Part shown: positions 1-8,639 of the stretch, in pieces
How the letters are laid out: each line of letters begins with the position of its first letter
Numbering within the stretch: position 1 is the first letter of the stretch
NCBI RefSeq assembly: GCF_022690765.1
Contig: NZ_JALCZA010000001.1
Span: 62,001-126,000, forward strand
DNA: 64,000 nucleotides
DNA from: Anaeromyxobacter oryzisoli
GTDB taxonomy: Bacteria > Myxococcota > Myxococcia > Myxococcales > Anaeromyxobacteraceae
Direction of reading: 5' to 3'
Position numbers and translations under genes: made by a program
Notes under the pieces: generated by a model
Told to the model about the DNA's origin: nothing
What the model saw: only the letters and a program-made list of their open reading frames with translations
The model's database searches: none

Positions 1-1
1 C

Positions 2-961
2 GCGTGGGAGCACCGGACGTTCATCGTGCCGGGGGAGCGCGCGCAGCTGCTGCTCGCCGCCCTCCGCGCCGACGCGCGGGCGGAGGGGCCGGGGCACCCG
101 CTCTACGAGGGGTTCGGCGCGCCGGCGCCACGCGCCGGGGCGGTGACGGAGGCCGCGATCCGGGCGGGGCTCTCCCCGGACCGGGAGCGCGTGTACGACG
201 CGCTCGCCCAGCGCTGGGTCGCGATCGAGGAGCCGGCGCGCGCCGTGGCGTGGCTCTGGCCGGCGGCGCTCGCCGGGGCGTCTCGCGGGGCGCGGCCGCT
301 CGCCATTGCCGAGGTGGGCGCGCGCGCCGGGCTGAACCTCGTCGCGGACTCCCTCCCGCACGGCTGGACCTTCACCGACGGCGAGGAGGTCGAGGCCGCG
401 CGCGGCGTGCGGACCATCGCCCGGCTCGGCCTCGACCCGGCGCCCCTCGACGCGCTCCGGCCCGGGGACGCGGAGTGGCTCCGCTCCTGCGTCTGGCCAT
501 GCGACGCGGAGCGGGCGGCGCGCCTCGAGCAGGCGCTCGCAGCGTTCGTCGCGGCGCGCGCGCGGCCGGACGCGCCGGTGCTGCTCCCGATCGCGGCGCG
601 GAACGCGCCCGCCCGCCTGGACCTCCTCTCGGGCCGCGTGCCGGACGCGCTCGTCCTCGCGTACCAGACGCACCTGCGCGAGCGGCTCGCCCAGGACGAG
701 CGCGCCGAGTACGAGGCCGGGATGATCGCCTGGCTCGCGACCCACCCGCCCGGCCGGGCGCTCTGGGTCGAGCTCGAGCCGGCGCGGACCGGCGAGTCGT
801 CGATGATCGTCGCCCACGCCCGCGAGGTGGACGGCCGCGTCCGCACGTTCGAGCTGGCGCGGTGCGAGCCGCACCTCTGCGAGCTGGCGCGGGACCGTGA
901 GGCGGTGGAGGCGCTCCGCGCGCTGCTCGCGCCGCAGGGCGCGGCGGCGCTGCCCGCGTAG
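2..961 (+). CDS. DUF2332 family protein, 5' end outside window
   Basis: The frame is open from base 2, so the gene probably begins upstream of the window; an internal GTG at 26 would also give 311 residues. The protein resembles the DUF2332 family: a segment reading VAIEEPARAVAWL is followed by the family's most recognisable stretch, GARAGLNLVAD (compare the GASAGLNL consensus as I remember it). The function of DUF2332 is unknown; the fold has been suggested to be methyltransferase-like, which I cannot test here. No signal peptide or membrane segment is visible in the part present. It reads toward a foldback repeat and the convergent SDR gene. Family assignment is from memory of the motif. 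Confidence 0.7.
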   Translation, partial: AWEHRTFIVPGERAQLLLAALRADARAEGPGHPLYEGFGAPAPRAGAVTEAAIRAGLSPDRERVYDALAQRWVAIEEPARAVAWLWPAALAGASRGARPLAIAEVGARAGLNLVADSLPHGWTFTDGEEVEAARGVRTIARLGLDPAPLDALRPGDAEWLRSCVWPCDAERAARLEQALAAFVAARARPDAPVLLPIAARNAPARLDLLSGRVPDALVLAYQTHLRERLAQDERAEYEAGMIAWLATHPPGRALWVELEPARTGESSMIVAHAREVDGRVRTFELARCEPHLCELARDREAVEALRALLAPQGAAALPA

Positions 962-1013
962 GCGCGCCGGATGCGCGCCGTCCGCCGCTCAGCGCCCGTG
1001 ACGGTCCCCGTAT

Positions 1014-1164
1014 CCGTGCCCGTGACCGTGACCGTCCGTCTCCGTGCCCGCCTCCCGCGTCCCGCATCCCGTGGCCCGTGTCTCCGACGGATCGCGGGAT
1101 CGGGCCACGGGCCACGGGAACGGGTTCACGGGTCACGCAAAGCCGGTCACGGTGACGGGCACGG
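1014..1164. repeat. Foldback repeat family A, copy 1
   Basis: The left arm at 1014-1034 and the right arm at 1144-1164 are reverse complements over 21 bases with one mismatch. Inner arms (CCCGTGGCCCGTG against CACGGGCCACGGG) extend the hairpin, so transcribed RNA could fold into a stem spanning about 150 nt. The arms consist of repeated GTGAC/GTCAC and CCCGTG units. It lies between the convergent DUF2332 and SDR genes. A second copy lies just beyond the SDR gene (2035-2257) and two more near the other end of the window. Confidence 0.85.
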
Positions 1165-1204
1165 CCACGAAGACACGCGGCGGTGTTCCCGCGCCTCTGG
1201 GCGG

Positions 1205-1951
1205 CTACAGGGAGAGCCCCCCGTCCACGTCCACGCAGCGGCCGTCGAAGTAGTCGCACTCGAAGACGAACCGGACCGCGCGCCAGACGTCCTCCGGCAC
1301 GCCCGCCCGCCCCACCGGCACCCTCCCCACGATCGCGGCGCGCACCTTCTGGTTCATGCCTTGCGTCATCGGGGTGTCGATGAGCCCGGGCGCGACCGCG
1401 CCGACGCGGATCCCGAGCGGCGCGAGCTCGCGCGCCCAGGTGACCGTGTTCGCGGCGAGCGCCGCCTTCGCGGCGACGTAGGCCGACTGCCCGCGGTTCC
1501 CGTGACGGGCGAGCGACGAGAGGTTCACGATGACGCCCGGGCGCGTCCCGGCGCGGGCGAGGTACGCCGCGACCTCGCGGACCATCCGCGTCGCGCCGGT
1601 GAGGTTCACGGCGATCACCGCGTCGAACTCGGCCTCGGGGAGCGTCGTCACCTCGCCGGTCGTCTCGTCTCGCTTCACGAGGAGGCCGTCGCGGATGATC
1701 CCCGCGTTGTTCACGAGGGCGTTCAGCCCGCCCATCGCCCCCGCCGCCCAGCCGACGAAGGCCCGCGCGTCCTCCGGGCTCGTCACCTCGAGCCGCCGCC
1801 GGTGGATCCCCTCCGGCAGCGCGGCGAGCCCCGCGTCGTTCACGTCTCCCGCCGCGACCCGCGCGCCCGCCTCGAGGAGGCGCCGCGCGAAGTGGGCCCC
1901 CATCCCCTGGGCGGCGCCGGTCACGATCACCTTCAGCTCTCGCAGCTCCAT
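1205..1951 (-). CDS. Short-chain dehydrogenase/reductase (FabG-like)
   Basis: Classical SDR of 248 residues, the usual family length. Visible motifs are the N-terminal nucleotide-binding glycine motif TGAAQGMG near residue 11, NNAG near residue 86, a catalytic serine in NLSSLA, and the YVAAK catalytic tyrosine/lysine near residue 160. Such enzymes reduce or oxidise carbonyl/hydroxyl groups with NAD(P)H; similarity to 3-oxoacyl-ACP reductases is generic and does not fix the substrate. The ATG start follows a GAGGAGCC ribosome-binding site. The gene stands alone, with foldback repeats A on both sides, so it may have been carried or isolated by them. It could equally be a steroid or sugar-alcohol dehydrogenase. 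Confidence 0.85.
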   Translation of the reverse strand: MELRELKVIVTGAAQGMGAHFARRLLEAGARVAAGDVNDAGLAALPEGIHRRRLEVTSPEDARAFVGWAAGAMGGLNALVNNAGIIRDGLLVKRDETTGEVTTLPEAEFDAVIAVNLTGATRMVREVAAYLARAGTRPGVIVNLSSLARHGNRGQSAYVAAKAALAANTVTWARELAPLGIRVGAVAPGLIDTPMTQGMNQKVRAAIVGRVPVGRAGVPEDVWRAVRFVFECDYFDGRCVDVDGGLSL

Positions 1952-2034
1952 GGCTCCTCCTCGCGAGGACCCCGCCTCCGGATGATGCGCGCGCGCGCCA
2001 CCCTCCGGCGCTCCCGGAAGGGGTCCCGGGCCGA

Positions 2035-2257
2035 GTCCGTACCCGTGACCGTACCCGTGACCGTCCCCGTATCCGTGCCCGCCTCCCGCGTCCCGTCGCC
2101 CGTGGCCCGTGTCTCCGTCGGATTACGGACCCGCATCGCGGCGACCGATCCCCACCGCGAGCGCTCCGGCGAACGGGATCGGGCGACGGGCCACGGGAAC
2201 CGGTTCACGGGTCACGCAAAGCCGGTCACGGTGACGGGCACGGTCACGGTGACGGCC
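2035..2257. repeat. Foldback repeat family A, copy 2
   Basis: Near-identical arms to the copy at 1014-1164, including the shared run GGTTCACGGGTCACGCAAAG and the terminal GGTCACGGTGACGGGCACGG. The loop is about 45 bases longer than in copy 1 (extra segment roughly 2125-2170), so this is a related but expanded or rearranged element. It sits in the divergent gap between the SDR gene and the response-regulator gene, where it could influence either promoter. Confidence 0.85.
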
Positions 2258-2360
2258 CTGGTGCCCGATCGCCCCCGCCGACCCGATCACCGCCGGGCGA
2301 TACCGCCTCGTCCCCGGCGGCGTTGATCGGACCGGCTCCGCGCCGGTATCGTGGGTCGCG

Positions 2361-3701
2361 ATGCCGAAGATCCTGCTCGTGGACGACAACCAGGAGCTCC
2401 TCACGCTCATCGCCCGGCTCATCGAGGCCGAGGGATGGACCGCGCTCCTCGCGCCGAGGGGGAAGGCGGCGATCGAGCTCGTCGCCAAGGAGCGGCCCGC
2501 GGCGGCGGTGGTGGACGTGCTGCTGCCGGACATGATGGGCTACGACGTCGCCCACGCGCTCCGGAACGCGCAGATCCCCTTCGTGTTCGTGACCGGCGTC
2601 TTCAAGGGCGGCCGGGCGGCCATGGACGCGCGGAACCAGCACGGCGCGGCCGGCTACTTCGAGAAGCCGTTCGAGGCGAAGAAGCTCGTGGACGCGCTCC
2701 GCGGCCTCGTCCCGCCGGCGCCGCCGACCCGCGCCCCCGCCCCGGGCGCCACGCCGCCCCCGCTCAAGGCGGAGCTCACCGACTTCGACGTCGAGGTCGC
2801 GGTCGAGGCCGACGAGCCGGTGGACGCGATGGAGCTCACCGGGCGTGTGGTCCTCACCGAGGACGGCAAGGTCTCGGCGGAGATCCGCGGCGAGAACATC
2901 ACCGCCGCGCCGGTGGGCGCGCCCGCCCGGCCGCCGCCCCTCCGCGCCGCGCCGCCCCCCTCCCGCGCCGACGTCCGGACCCAGGCGACGCGGCACGATC
3001 TCTCCCGGACCGAGGGGAAGCTCGAGGAGAACCTCCCGGACCTCATCACCGCCTTCTACCTCGCGCAGCAGACCGGCGAGCTCACGGTGCAGCGCGGGAA
3101 GGTGAAGAAGACCATCTACTTCGAGAAGGGGCGCCCCTGCTTCGCCATCTCGAACCTGGTCACCGACCGGTTCGCCCCGTTCCTCGTGCGGGTGGGCAAG
3201 ATCACCACCGCCCAGCTCGAGCTCTGCAAGGCCACCGCCGAGAAGACCGGCCGGCGCACCGGCGACGTGCTCGTCGAGATGGGGGTCCTCAAGGAGACGG
3301 AGAAGCTCTACTACGTCGCCCAGCAGGTGAAGGCGATCGTCTACTCCGTCTTCGGCTGGGAGGAGGGCGAGTACCGGATCCACTTCGTGGATCGGGCGGC
3401 GAAGGAGACGATCAAGATCGACCTCCACCCCGCGAACCTCATCACCCGCGGCGTGAAGAAGCTCTACAAGCCGGAGCGGCTCTACCGGCTGCTCTCGCCG
3501 GAGGACCGGCTGGTCCCGTCGCAGCAGCCGGCGTACGGGCTGCACGAGGTCGAGCTCGACCGCTGGGAGGCGGAGCTGCTCCCGAAGGTGGACGGGACCC
3601 GGAGCATCGCCGAGCTCATCCAGCTCGTGCAGCGGCCGGAGCACGTCGTCTACGGCTTCCTGTACGGGATGGTCGCGCTCAAGATCCTCGAGCGCACCTG
3701 A
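2361..3701 (+). CDS. Response regulator receiver domain fused to DUF4388 (PATAN-like)
   Basis: 446 residues. Residues 1-115 form a CheY-like receiver: acidic pocket D8/D9, phosphoacceptor D52 in VVDVLLPD, threonine T78 and the conserved lysine K102 in EKPF. A proline-rich linker (about 115-215) leads to a C-terminal half (about 215-440) with the DUF4388 hallmarks (ITAFYLAQQTGELTVQ, IYFEKGRP, VLVEMGVL), a domain common in myxobacterial gliding and signalling regulators. It lacks a DNA-binding or enzymatic output, so it probably acts by protein interaction. The partner kinase is not in the window. The gene is monocistronic, between the foldback repeat and a hairpin-rich spacer. The ATG start is supported by the conserved receiver N-terminus (MPKILLVDD). 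Confidence 0.9.
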   Translation: MPKILLVDDNQELLTLIARLIEAEGWTALLAPRGKAAIELVAKERPAAAVVDVLLPDMMGYDVAHALRNAQIPFVFVTGVFKGGRAAMDARNQHGAAGYFEKPFEAKKLVDALRGLVPPAPPTRAPAPGATPPPLKAELTDFDVEVAVEADEPVDAMELTGRVVLTEDGKVSAEIRGENITAAPVGAPARPPPLRAAPPPSRADVRTQATRHDLSRTEGKLEENLPDLITAFYLAQQTGELTVQRGKVKKTIYFEKGRPCFAISNLVTDRFAPFLVRVGKITTAQLELCKATAEKTGRRTGDVLVEMGVLKETEKLYYVAQQVKAIVYSVFGWEEGEYRIHFVDRAAKETIKIDLHPANLITRGVKKLYKPERLYRLLSPEDRLVPSQQPAYGLHEVELDRWEAELLPKVDGTRSIAELIQLVQRPEHVVYGFLYGMVALKILERT

Positions 3702-3955
3702 CGCACCGCTAAACGAGGGTTCGCGATTCGCGAACACCTTCGGTGTCGCGCCTCGCGCCCTCGTTTAGCCAGGTTATACGGGGGCTGCGCCCCCGCCCCG
3801 TCGAGCGAAGCTCGCCGGGGCCCCACCCCTGGCTACGCGGGGCCACGCGCGCGGGCGCGCGCTGTCCCGCGGGGAGGGGCGCTGCCCCTCCCCACCTGCG
3901 GTGGGGCCCCTCCCCGCTGTCCGTTCGCGAATCATGACCGGCCGTTTAGAGCTGC
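3702..3955. repeat. Hairpin-rich spacer with nested inverted repeats
   Basis: An outer 11-bp perfect inverted repeat, CTAAACGAGGG at 3709-3719 and CCCTCGTTTAG at 3758-3768, encloses a 17-base palindrome (GTTCGCGATTCGCGAAC, 3719-3735) and a small ACACC-TTC-GGTGT hairpin (3735-3747). Further right are GGGGGCTGCGCCCCC-type and GGGGAGGGGCGCTGCCCCTCCCC-type hairpins, and the CGTTTAG end motif recurs near 3944-3950, as does a TTCGCGAA motif. The first hairpin directly follows the response-regulator stop codon and could end transcription. The rest looks like a compound intergenic element. No open frame in it looks coding. Confidence 0.7.
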
Positions 3956-3990
3956 TGCGGCGCGCGCGGCGCCGTGCCGCCGGTCCTACG

Positions 3991-4290
3991 TCAGGTCGCC
4001 GGCTCGACGAGGCGGACGGGGTACCGCCGGTACCGGCCCCCGTGCCAGCAGTCGAGCCAGCTGCGGTCCGGCCTCACCGACAGCTCCGGATCGCGCGCCC
4101 GCGGGAACCGGGCGGGATCCCCGTTCGCCGGCCCGATCGCGAGCTCGCCGTCGGCGAGGTGCGCCCAGGCGGTCGCGTCGCAGCGCGGGCACTGGAAGAG
4201 GACCACCGGCGCACCCGGGAGCGCCACCGTGCCCGCGTCGAGCACGTCGGGCGTGGCGAGCGAGGCGTGACAGTGGGGGCAGGCGATCAC
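3991..4290 (-). CDS. Small zinc-ribbon protein, function unknown
   Basis: 99 residues with two CxxC pairs: CPHC at residues 4-7 and CPRC at about 34-37, a spacing that fits a zinc ribbon. The rest is ordinary globular sequence without membrane segments. I do not recognise a named family. Downstream is the hairpin spacer; upstream, 85 bases away on the same strand, is nagZ, so it may be the last gene transcribed from that unit. The double CxxC and the codon bias make it a likely real gene despite its size. Confidence 0.6.
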   Translation of the reverse strand: MIACPHCHASLATPDVLDAGTVALPGAPVVLFQCPRCDATAWAHLADGELAIGPANGDPARFPRARDPELSVRPDRSWLDCWHGGRYRRYPVRLVEPAT

Positions 4291-4375
4291 GATCGGACTC
4301 GACCGCGCAGTGTAGCCGCCGCCCGGTGCGGACGCGAGCCGCCGCCCGAACCATGGTCGAGCGACACGCCCCTGG

Positions 4376-5476
4376 TCAGGAGCACGCCGTCGTCGGATCG
4401 CGCCCGGTGGTGAGGGCGGGGATGCGTGCGGCGAGGGCGAGGTGGTCGGGGGTGCGCAAGCAGGCGCGGACCTGCGCCGGATCCGGCGCCGGCCCCGCGA
4501 ACCGGAGCAGCCGCTCGACCCGCCCGCGCGCCTCGGCGAGCCGGGCGCGCGGGAGGTCGCCGCGCTCCACCGCGCCCCGCACGAGGTCGATGGCGCGGTG
4601 CTGGACGGCGGCGGTGTGGCAGACGAGGAGCGCGTCCACCCCGGCGGCGATCGCGCCCGGCGCGGCCTGCTCGAGCGGGAAGTGCTCCGCCACCGCCTTC
4701 ATCTCCAGGTCGTCGGAGATCGCGCAGCCGTCGTAGCCCACCTCCTCGCGGAGGAGGCGCATCACCGAGGGCGCGAGCGTCGCCGGCCTGGCCGAGTCGA
4801 GCGGCTCGAAGATCACGTGCGCGGTCATCACCGAGGCGACCCCGGCGCGGGCGAGGGCCCGGAAGGGTTGGAGCTCCACGCGATCGAGGCGCTCCCGCGC
4901 GTGAGGCAGGCGAGGCAGGTCGTGGTGCGAGTCCTGGCTGGTGTCGCCGTGGCCGGGGAAGTGCTTCGCGCAGGCGGCGACGCCCTCCCCCTGCAGGCCG
5001 AGGGCGAGCGCCGCCCCGAGCCGGCCCACCACCTCGGGATCGCGGGAGAAGGACCGATCGCCGATGACGGGGTTCGCCGGGTTCGTGTCCACGTCCACCA
5101 CGGGCGCGTAGTCCTGGTCGATCCCGACCGCCCGGAGCTCGCGCCCGAGGAGCGCCCCGACGTCGCGGGCGATCGCCGCGTCGCCCAGCTCGCCGACGGC
5201 GCGCATGGGGGGGAGCTCGGTGAAGCCCTGCGGCTCGCGCAGGCGGGCGACCCGGCCGCCCTCCTGGTCCACCGACACGAGGAGCGGCCGCCCGGCGGCG
5301 CGCTTCAGCGCCGCGGTGAGCTCCGCCACCTGCTCGGCGCTCTCCACGTTCCGGGCGAAGAGCACGACGCCGTACACGCCCCGCCGGATCAGCTCGAGGA
5401 CCTCGGGCGAGGGGGTCTTCCCGTGAAAGCCGACGCAGAGCAGGCCGGCGACTTCGGTGTCGAGGGAGGGCGCCAT
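4376..5476 (-). CDS. nagZ: Beta-N-acetylhexosaminidase, glycoside hydrolase family 3
   Basis: About 366 residues, the standard NagZ length. NagZ is a cytoplasmic enzyme that removes GlcNAc from 1,6-anhydromuropeptides during peptidoglycan recycling. Seen here: SVDQEGGRVARLR in the N-terminal barrel, the family signature AKHFPGHGDT with the catalytic His loop, and the nucleophile motif SDDLEMKA. No signal peptide is visible, matching the cytoplasmic location. The ATG at 5476 is preferred; a GTG at 5485 three codons upstream is possible and neither has a convincing ribosome-binding site. It lies 66 bases downstream of the BatA/VWA gene on the same strand and may be co-transcribed with that envelope-related cluster. 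Confidence 0.93.
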   Translation of the reverse strand: MAPSLDTEVAGLLCVGFHGKTPSPEVLELIRRGVYGVVLFARNVESAEQVAELTAALKRAAGRPLLVSVDQEGGRVARLREPQGFTELPPMRAVGELGDAAIARDVGALLGRELRAVGIDQDYAPVVDVDTNPANPVIGDRSFSRDPEVVGRLGAALALGLQGEGVAACAKHFPGHGDTSQDSHHDLPRLPHARERLDRVELQPFRALARAGVASVMTAHVIFEPLDSARPATLAPSVMRLLREEVGYDGCAISDDLEMKAVAEHFPLEQAAPGAIAAGVDALLVCHTAAVQHRAIDLVRGAVERGDLPRARLAEARGRVERLLRFAGPAPDPAQVRACLRTPDHLALAARIPALTTGRDPTTACS

Positions 5477-5542
5477 GGCGGGCACAGGGTAACCGAGCGG
5501 CCGGGACTTCGCACCGGCGCGCGCGGGCCGGGGGTCATCCCG

Positions 5543-7690
5543 TCAGGCGAGGAGCAGCCCCTCGAGGAAGAACGCGGCGACGCCGAGGGCGAGGAGCACC
5601 GACCAGAGCGGGACCTCGCGGCCGCCCGCGACGGCGCGCCCGCCGCCCTCGACCCGGGCGTGGCCCTCGCCGCCGAACCAGGCGGTGAGCTCGGCCGGCG
5701 CGAGCCGGCGGGTGTCCGACTCGCGCGGCTCGGGCGTCACCGCGAAGGCGAGCCGCGGCTCGACCCGCTCCTCCCCGCGGCTGCGCACCTTCACCTGCCA
5801 CAGCCCGGGCTCGCGCGGGGTCCACTCCACCAGGCCCGCCGACGGCTCCGCGAGCCCGGACCGCTCGAGCTCGGCCCGCCCCAGCTCGCGCCCGCCGGGA
5901 TCGACGAGCGCGACGAGCGCCTCGCCGTCGTCGAGCCGGATCGTGCGGCGCGCGCCGACGGGGGCCGGCGGCTCGCGCCGCTCCTCGAGCGCGCCGGCGA
6001 GGAACCCGGCGAAGCGCTGCATCGCCGGGAGGAAGCTCGTGCGGATGGGCCAGTCGGTCCAGTCGTGGTCGGCGGTCGAGGTGAAGAGCAGCACCCGCCC
6101 CCGGCCGCGCCGGGCCTCGACCAGCGCGGGCGCGCCATCGTCGAACCGCGCCAGCACCCGCGCCCCGCCCCCGCCCGGCCGCGGCTTCGCGAGGAGGTAG
6201 CGCGAGGTCCGGACGCCGAGGAGCCCCTCGCGCGCGTCGCCCTGGAAGATCGAGAGCGCCGGGTGCTCGAAGTCCACCTCGGCGAAGCGGGCGGCGCGCG
6301 GCCCGCCCGCGGCGTCCGGCCCGGCGGCGCTCTTCTCGACGTGGAGCGACATGGGGAGCAGCTCGCCGAGCTCGCGCCCGTAGAGCTCCGGGTCCACCTG
6401 GTCGCCCACCGCGACGAAGAGCCCGCCGCCGCCCTCGACGAAGCGGGCGAGCTCCGCGGCCCGCGCGCCCACCGAGCGGACGTTGAGCAGGAGGACCACG
6501 TCCACCTTCGAGAGGTCCTCCTGCGGGAAGGCCTCGGCGTCCACGAGCCGCGGCCGGACGGGCGACGCGGGCGAGGCGAGGGCCGACTCCACGAAGTACG
6601 CCTCGTCGCGGTACTTCACCGGCGAGGGCGCGCCGTCCACGACGAGCGCCCGGATCTCGCGCGGCACCACGATCGCGAGCGCCCGCGCGTCGTCGTCCGC
6701 GAGCGCGTCCTGCGGCAGCGCCACCTTCACCGCCGCCGGGCCGCCCTGGGGGAACGCGTGGAGCAGCGTCTTGCGGCTCGTGCCGTTCGCCGGCACCTCG
6801 GCGAAGGCGCGGATCGCGGTCCGGGCCGAGGGGCCCGTGCCGACCACGAGCGAGAGCGGCACGTCCGCGAGGGGCTCCTTCGCGTGGTTCGAGAGGAGCG
6901 CGGTGAAGCGGTAGCCGCGCGGCCCCGCGGCGGGATCGGGCTCCGCGTCGAGCCCGACCACGGCGTGGTTCGGGAGGTCCGCCCCGCGGGCGGCGTCGAG
7001 GATGGTCACCTCCGGCCGGACCGGGCCCTTCGGGCCGTCCACCGCCGGGGCGGGGACGTCGAGGCGCCAGGCGCTCGCGGCGAGGTCGGTCGCGACGACG
7101 AGCCGCTTCGGGAGGCCGTCCTGCGCCCGCGCCGCGGCGAGGGCCCGGACCGCGGCCGTGACGCACGCGGTGAGGTCGCCGTAGCCCGCGGTCGCCTGCG
7201 CCGACTCGAGCACGCGCCGGACCGCGGCGCGGTCGAACGACGGCGGCTCCACCTGGACCGGATCCATCCCGCAGACCACGGCGGTGGCGGGCTCCTCGGG
7301 GGCGAGCTCGGCGAGGGCGCGGAGCGCGTCCTGGCGGGCGCGGTCGAAGAGCGGGCGCCCCCCGAGCCGGTAGCGCATCGAGCCGGAGGCGTCGAGCACG
7401 ACGGCGGTCGCCCGCGGCCCGCGCGCGACCGCGGCCGCGGCGCCACCGCCGCGCTGGGCCTGGGGGCGGGCGATCGCGAACGCCACCGCGCCGAGGAGGA
7501 GGGTCCGGGCCGTGAAGAGGAGGACCTTCTTCAGGCGGAGGCGGCGCTGCGTCTCGCGCCGCGCGCGGAGGACGAACTCGATCGCGGGGAACGGCGTCGG
7601 GCGCGGGCGGCGGCGGAAGAAGAGGTGGACGGCGAGCGGGATGCCCGCGGCGAGGAGGCCCCAGAGGAGCGCCGGGTGCACGAAGCTCAT
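5543..7690 (-). CDS. BatA-type membrane protein with von Willebrand A domain
   Basis: 715 residues. The N-terminus (MSFVHPALLWGLLAAGIPLAVHLFFRR) is the aerotolerance-regulator/BatA domain with two membrane helices (about 5-25 and 56-76). A VWA-like region follows with the metal-site motif DASGSM at residues 100-105. A long periplasmic-type region follows, including a glutamine-amidotransferase-like segment (about 345-520), and a last helix lies at the C-terminus (VLLALGVAAFFLEGLLLA). Such proteins partner MoxR ATPases and DUF58 proteins; their precise role is unsettled. It is the distal member of the DUF4175-peptidase-MoxR-GIY-YIG-DUF58-BatA run and starts 43 bases after the DUF58 stop. The start is fixed by the conserved N-terminal helix. 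Confidence 0.88.
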   Translation of the reverse strand: MSFVHPALLWGLLAAGIPLAVHLFFRRRPRPTPFPAIEFVLRARRETQRRLRLKKVLLFTARTLLLGAVAFAIARPQAQRGGGAAAAVARGPRATAVVLDASGSMRYRLGGRPLFDRARQDALRALAELAPEEPATAVVCGMDPVQVEPPSFDRAAVRRVLESAQATAGYGDLTACVTAAVRALAAARAQDGLPKRLVVATDLAASAWRLDVPAPAVDGPKGPVRPEVTILDAARGADLPNHAVVGLDAEPDPAAGPRGYRFTALLSNHAKEPLADVPLSLVVGTGPSARTAIRAFAEVPANGTSRKTLLHAFPQGGPAAVKVALPQDALADDDARALAIVVPREIRALVVDGAPSPVKYRDEAYFVESALASPASPVRPRLVDAEAFPQEDLSKVDVVLLLNVRSVGARAAELARFVEGGGGLFVAVGDQVDPELYGRELGELLPMSLHVEKSAAGPDAAGGPRAARFAEVDFEHPALSIFQGDAREGLLGVRTSRYLLAKPRPGGGGARVLARFDDGAPALVEARRGRGRVLLFTSTADHDWTDWPIRTSFLPAMQRFAGFLAGALEERREPPAPVGARRTIRLDDGEALVALVDPGGRELGRAELERSGLAEPSAGLVEWTPREPGLWQVKVRSRGEERVEPRLAFAVTPEPRESDTRRLAPAELTAWFGGEGHARVEGGGRAVAGGREVPLWSVLLALGVAAFFLEGLLLA

Positions 7691-7733
7691 GGCCGCTCGC
7701 CTCGCGAGCTCGGGGCGGTGATCGCGGTCCCCG

Positions 7734-8639
7734 TCACGCCGCGCTCCGCTCGCGCCGGGCGAGGAACGGGAGGAGCACCTCGTCGAGGGGGCGGTCGGTG
7801 CGGCAGAGGGCGTAGTCCACGTCGGCCTCGGCCGCGGTCCGCCTCACCTCGTCGAGCCAGCGGTGCAGCACCTCGAGGTAGCCCTTCCGCACGTCGCGCC
7901 CGTGCGCCTCGACCTGGCGGTCGTCCTCCATCGACAGGAAGAGGGTCGGGTCGTCGAAGGGGAACTCCAGCTCCGCCGGATCGAGGACGTGGAAGAGCGT
8001 CACCTCGTGCTTGCGGCGGCCGAGCTGGGCGAGCTTCTTCAGGATCCGCTCCTCGGGGTCGAACAGGTCGGAGAAGACCAGCACCGAGGAGCGGCGCTGG
8101 GCGTGCTCGATGATCCAGTCCACCGCGGCGGAGAGCCGGGTGGTCCCGCCCGCCTTCGCGCCCTCGAGGGCGTCGAGGATGGGGGCGAGGTGGTTCGCGG
8201 TGGCGCGCGGCGGGACCGAGGCCGCCACCCGATCCTGGACGAGGACGAGCCCGGCGGCGTCCTGCTGGCGGACGAGGAGGTAGGCGAGGGAGGCGGCGAG
8301 GGCGCTCGCGTACTCGAGCTTGGTGAGCCGCCCCGGGTCGGCGCGGTAGCCCATCGAGCCGGAGGCGTCCACGACCAGGTAGGCGCGGAGGTTGGTCTCC
8401 TGCTCGAACTGCTTCACGTAGTACTTGTCGAACTTGCCGTAGGCCTTCCAGTCGATGTGCCGGATCTCGTCGCCCGGCGCGTACTCCTTGTGCTCCGCGA
8501 ACTCGACCGACTGCCCGTGGTGCGGCGACTTGTGGAGCCCCGTGAGCACGCCCTCCGTGATCGCGCGCACCCGGAGCTTCAGGCTGTCGAGCTTCGCGAG
8601 CACCGCGGGATCGAGGAGGGGACGCTTCGGCTCAGGCAT
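7734..8639 (-). CDS. DUF58 domain protein (MoxR-associated, VWA-like)
   Basis: 301 residues. The family core is clear: LRVRAITEGVLTGLHKSPHHG, then EYAPGDEIRHIDWKAYGK, then a VWA-like VVDASGSMGYR segment. DUF58 proteins are found next to MoxR ATPases and are thought to be their substrates or adaptors. I chose the ATG at 8639, preceded by GGGGAGGAGCC. A longer frame to 8837 exists, but its extra 66 residues are only translation of the dispersed repeat. The gene overlaps the 3' end of the GIY-YIG frame by 8 bases. Cytoplasmic: no membrane segment seen. Confidence 0.92.
   Translation of the reverse strand: MPEPKRPLLDPAVLAKLDSLKLRVRAITEGVLTGLHKSPHHGQSVEFAEHKEYAPGDEIRHIDWKAYGKFDKYYVKQFEQETNLRAYLVVDASGSMGYRADPGRLTKLEYASALAASLAYLLVRQQDAAGLVLVQDRVAASVPPRATANHLAPILDALEGAKAGGTTRLSAAVDWIIEHAQRRSSVLVFSDLFDPEERILKKLAQLGRRKHEVTLFHVLDPAELEFPFDDPTLFLSMEDDRQVEAHGRDVRKGYLEVLHRWLDEVRRTAAEADVDYALCRTDRPLDEVLLPFLARRERSAA

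Noticed and set aside
1014-1164. tRNA or small RNA gene
   Set aside because: The hairpin is long and made of simple GTGAC/CCCGTG units; no cloverleaf or anticodon arm. Copies at other sites indicate a repeat.
4442-8113. Open frame of more than 1200 codons on the plus strand
   Set aside because: Antisense to nagZ and the BatA gene; low-complexity translation without motifs. Long spurious frames are expected at this GC content.
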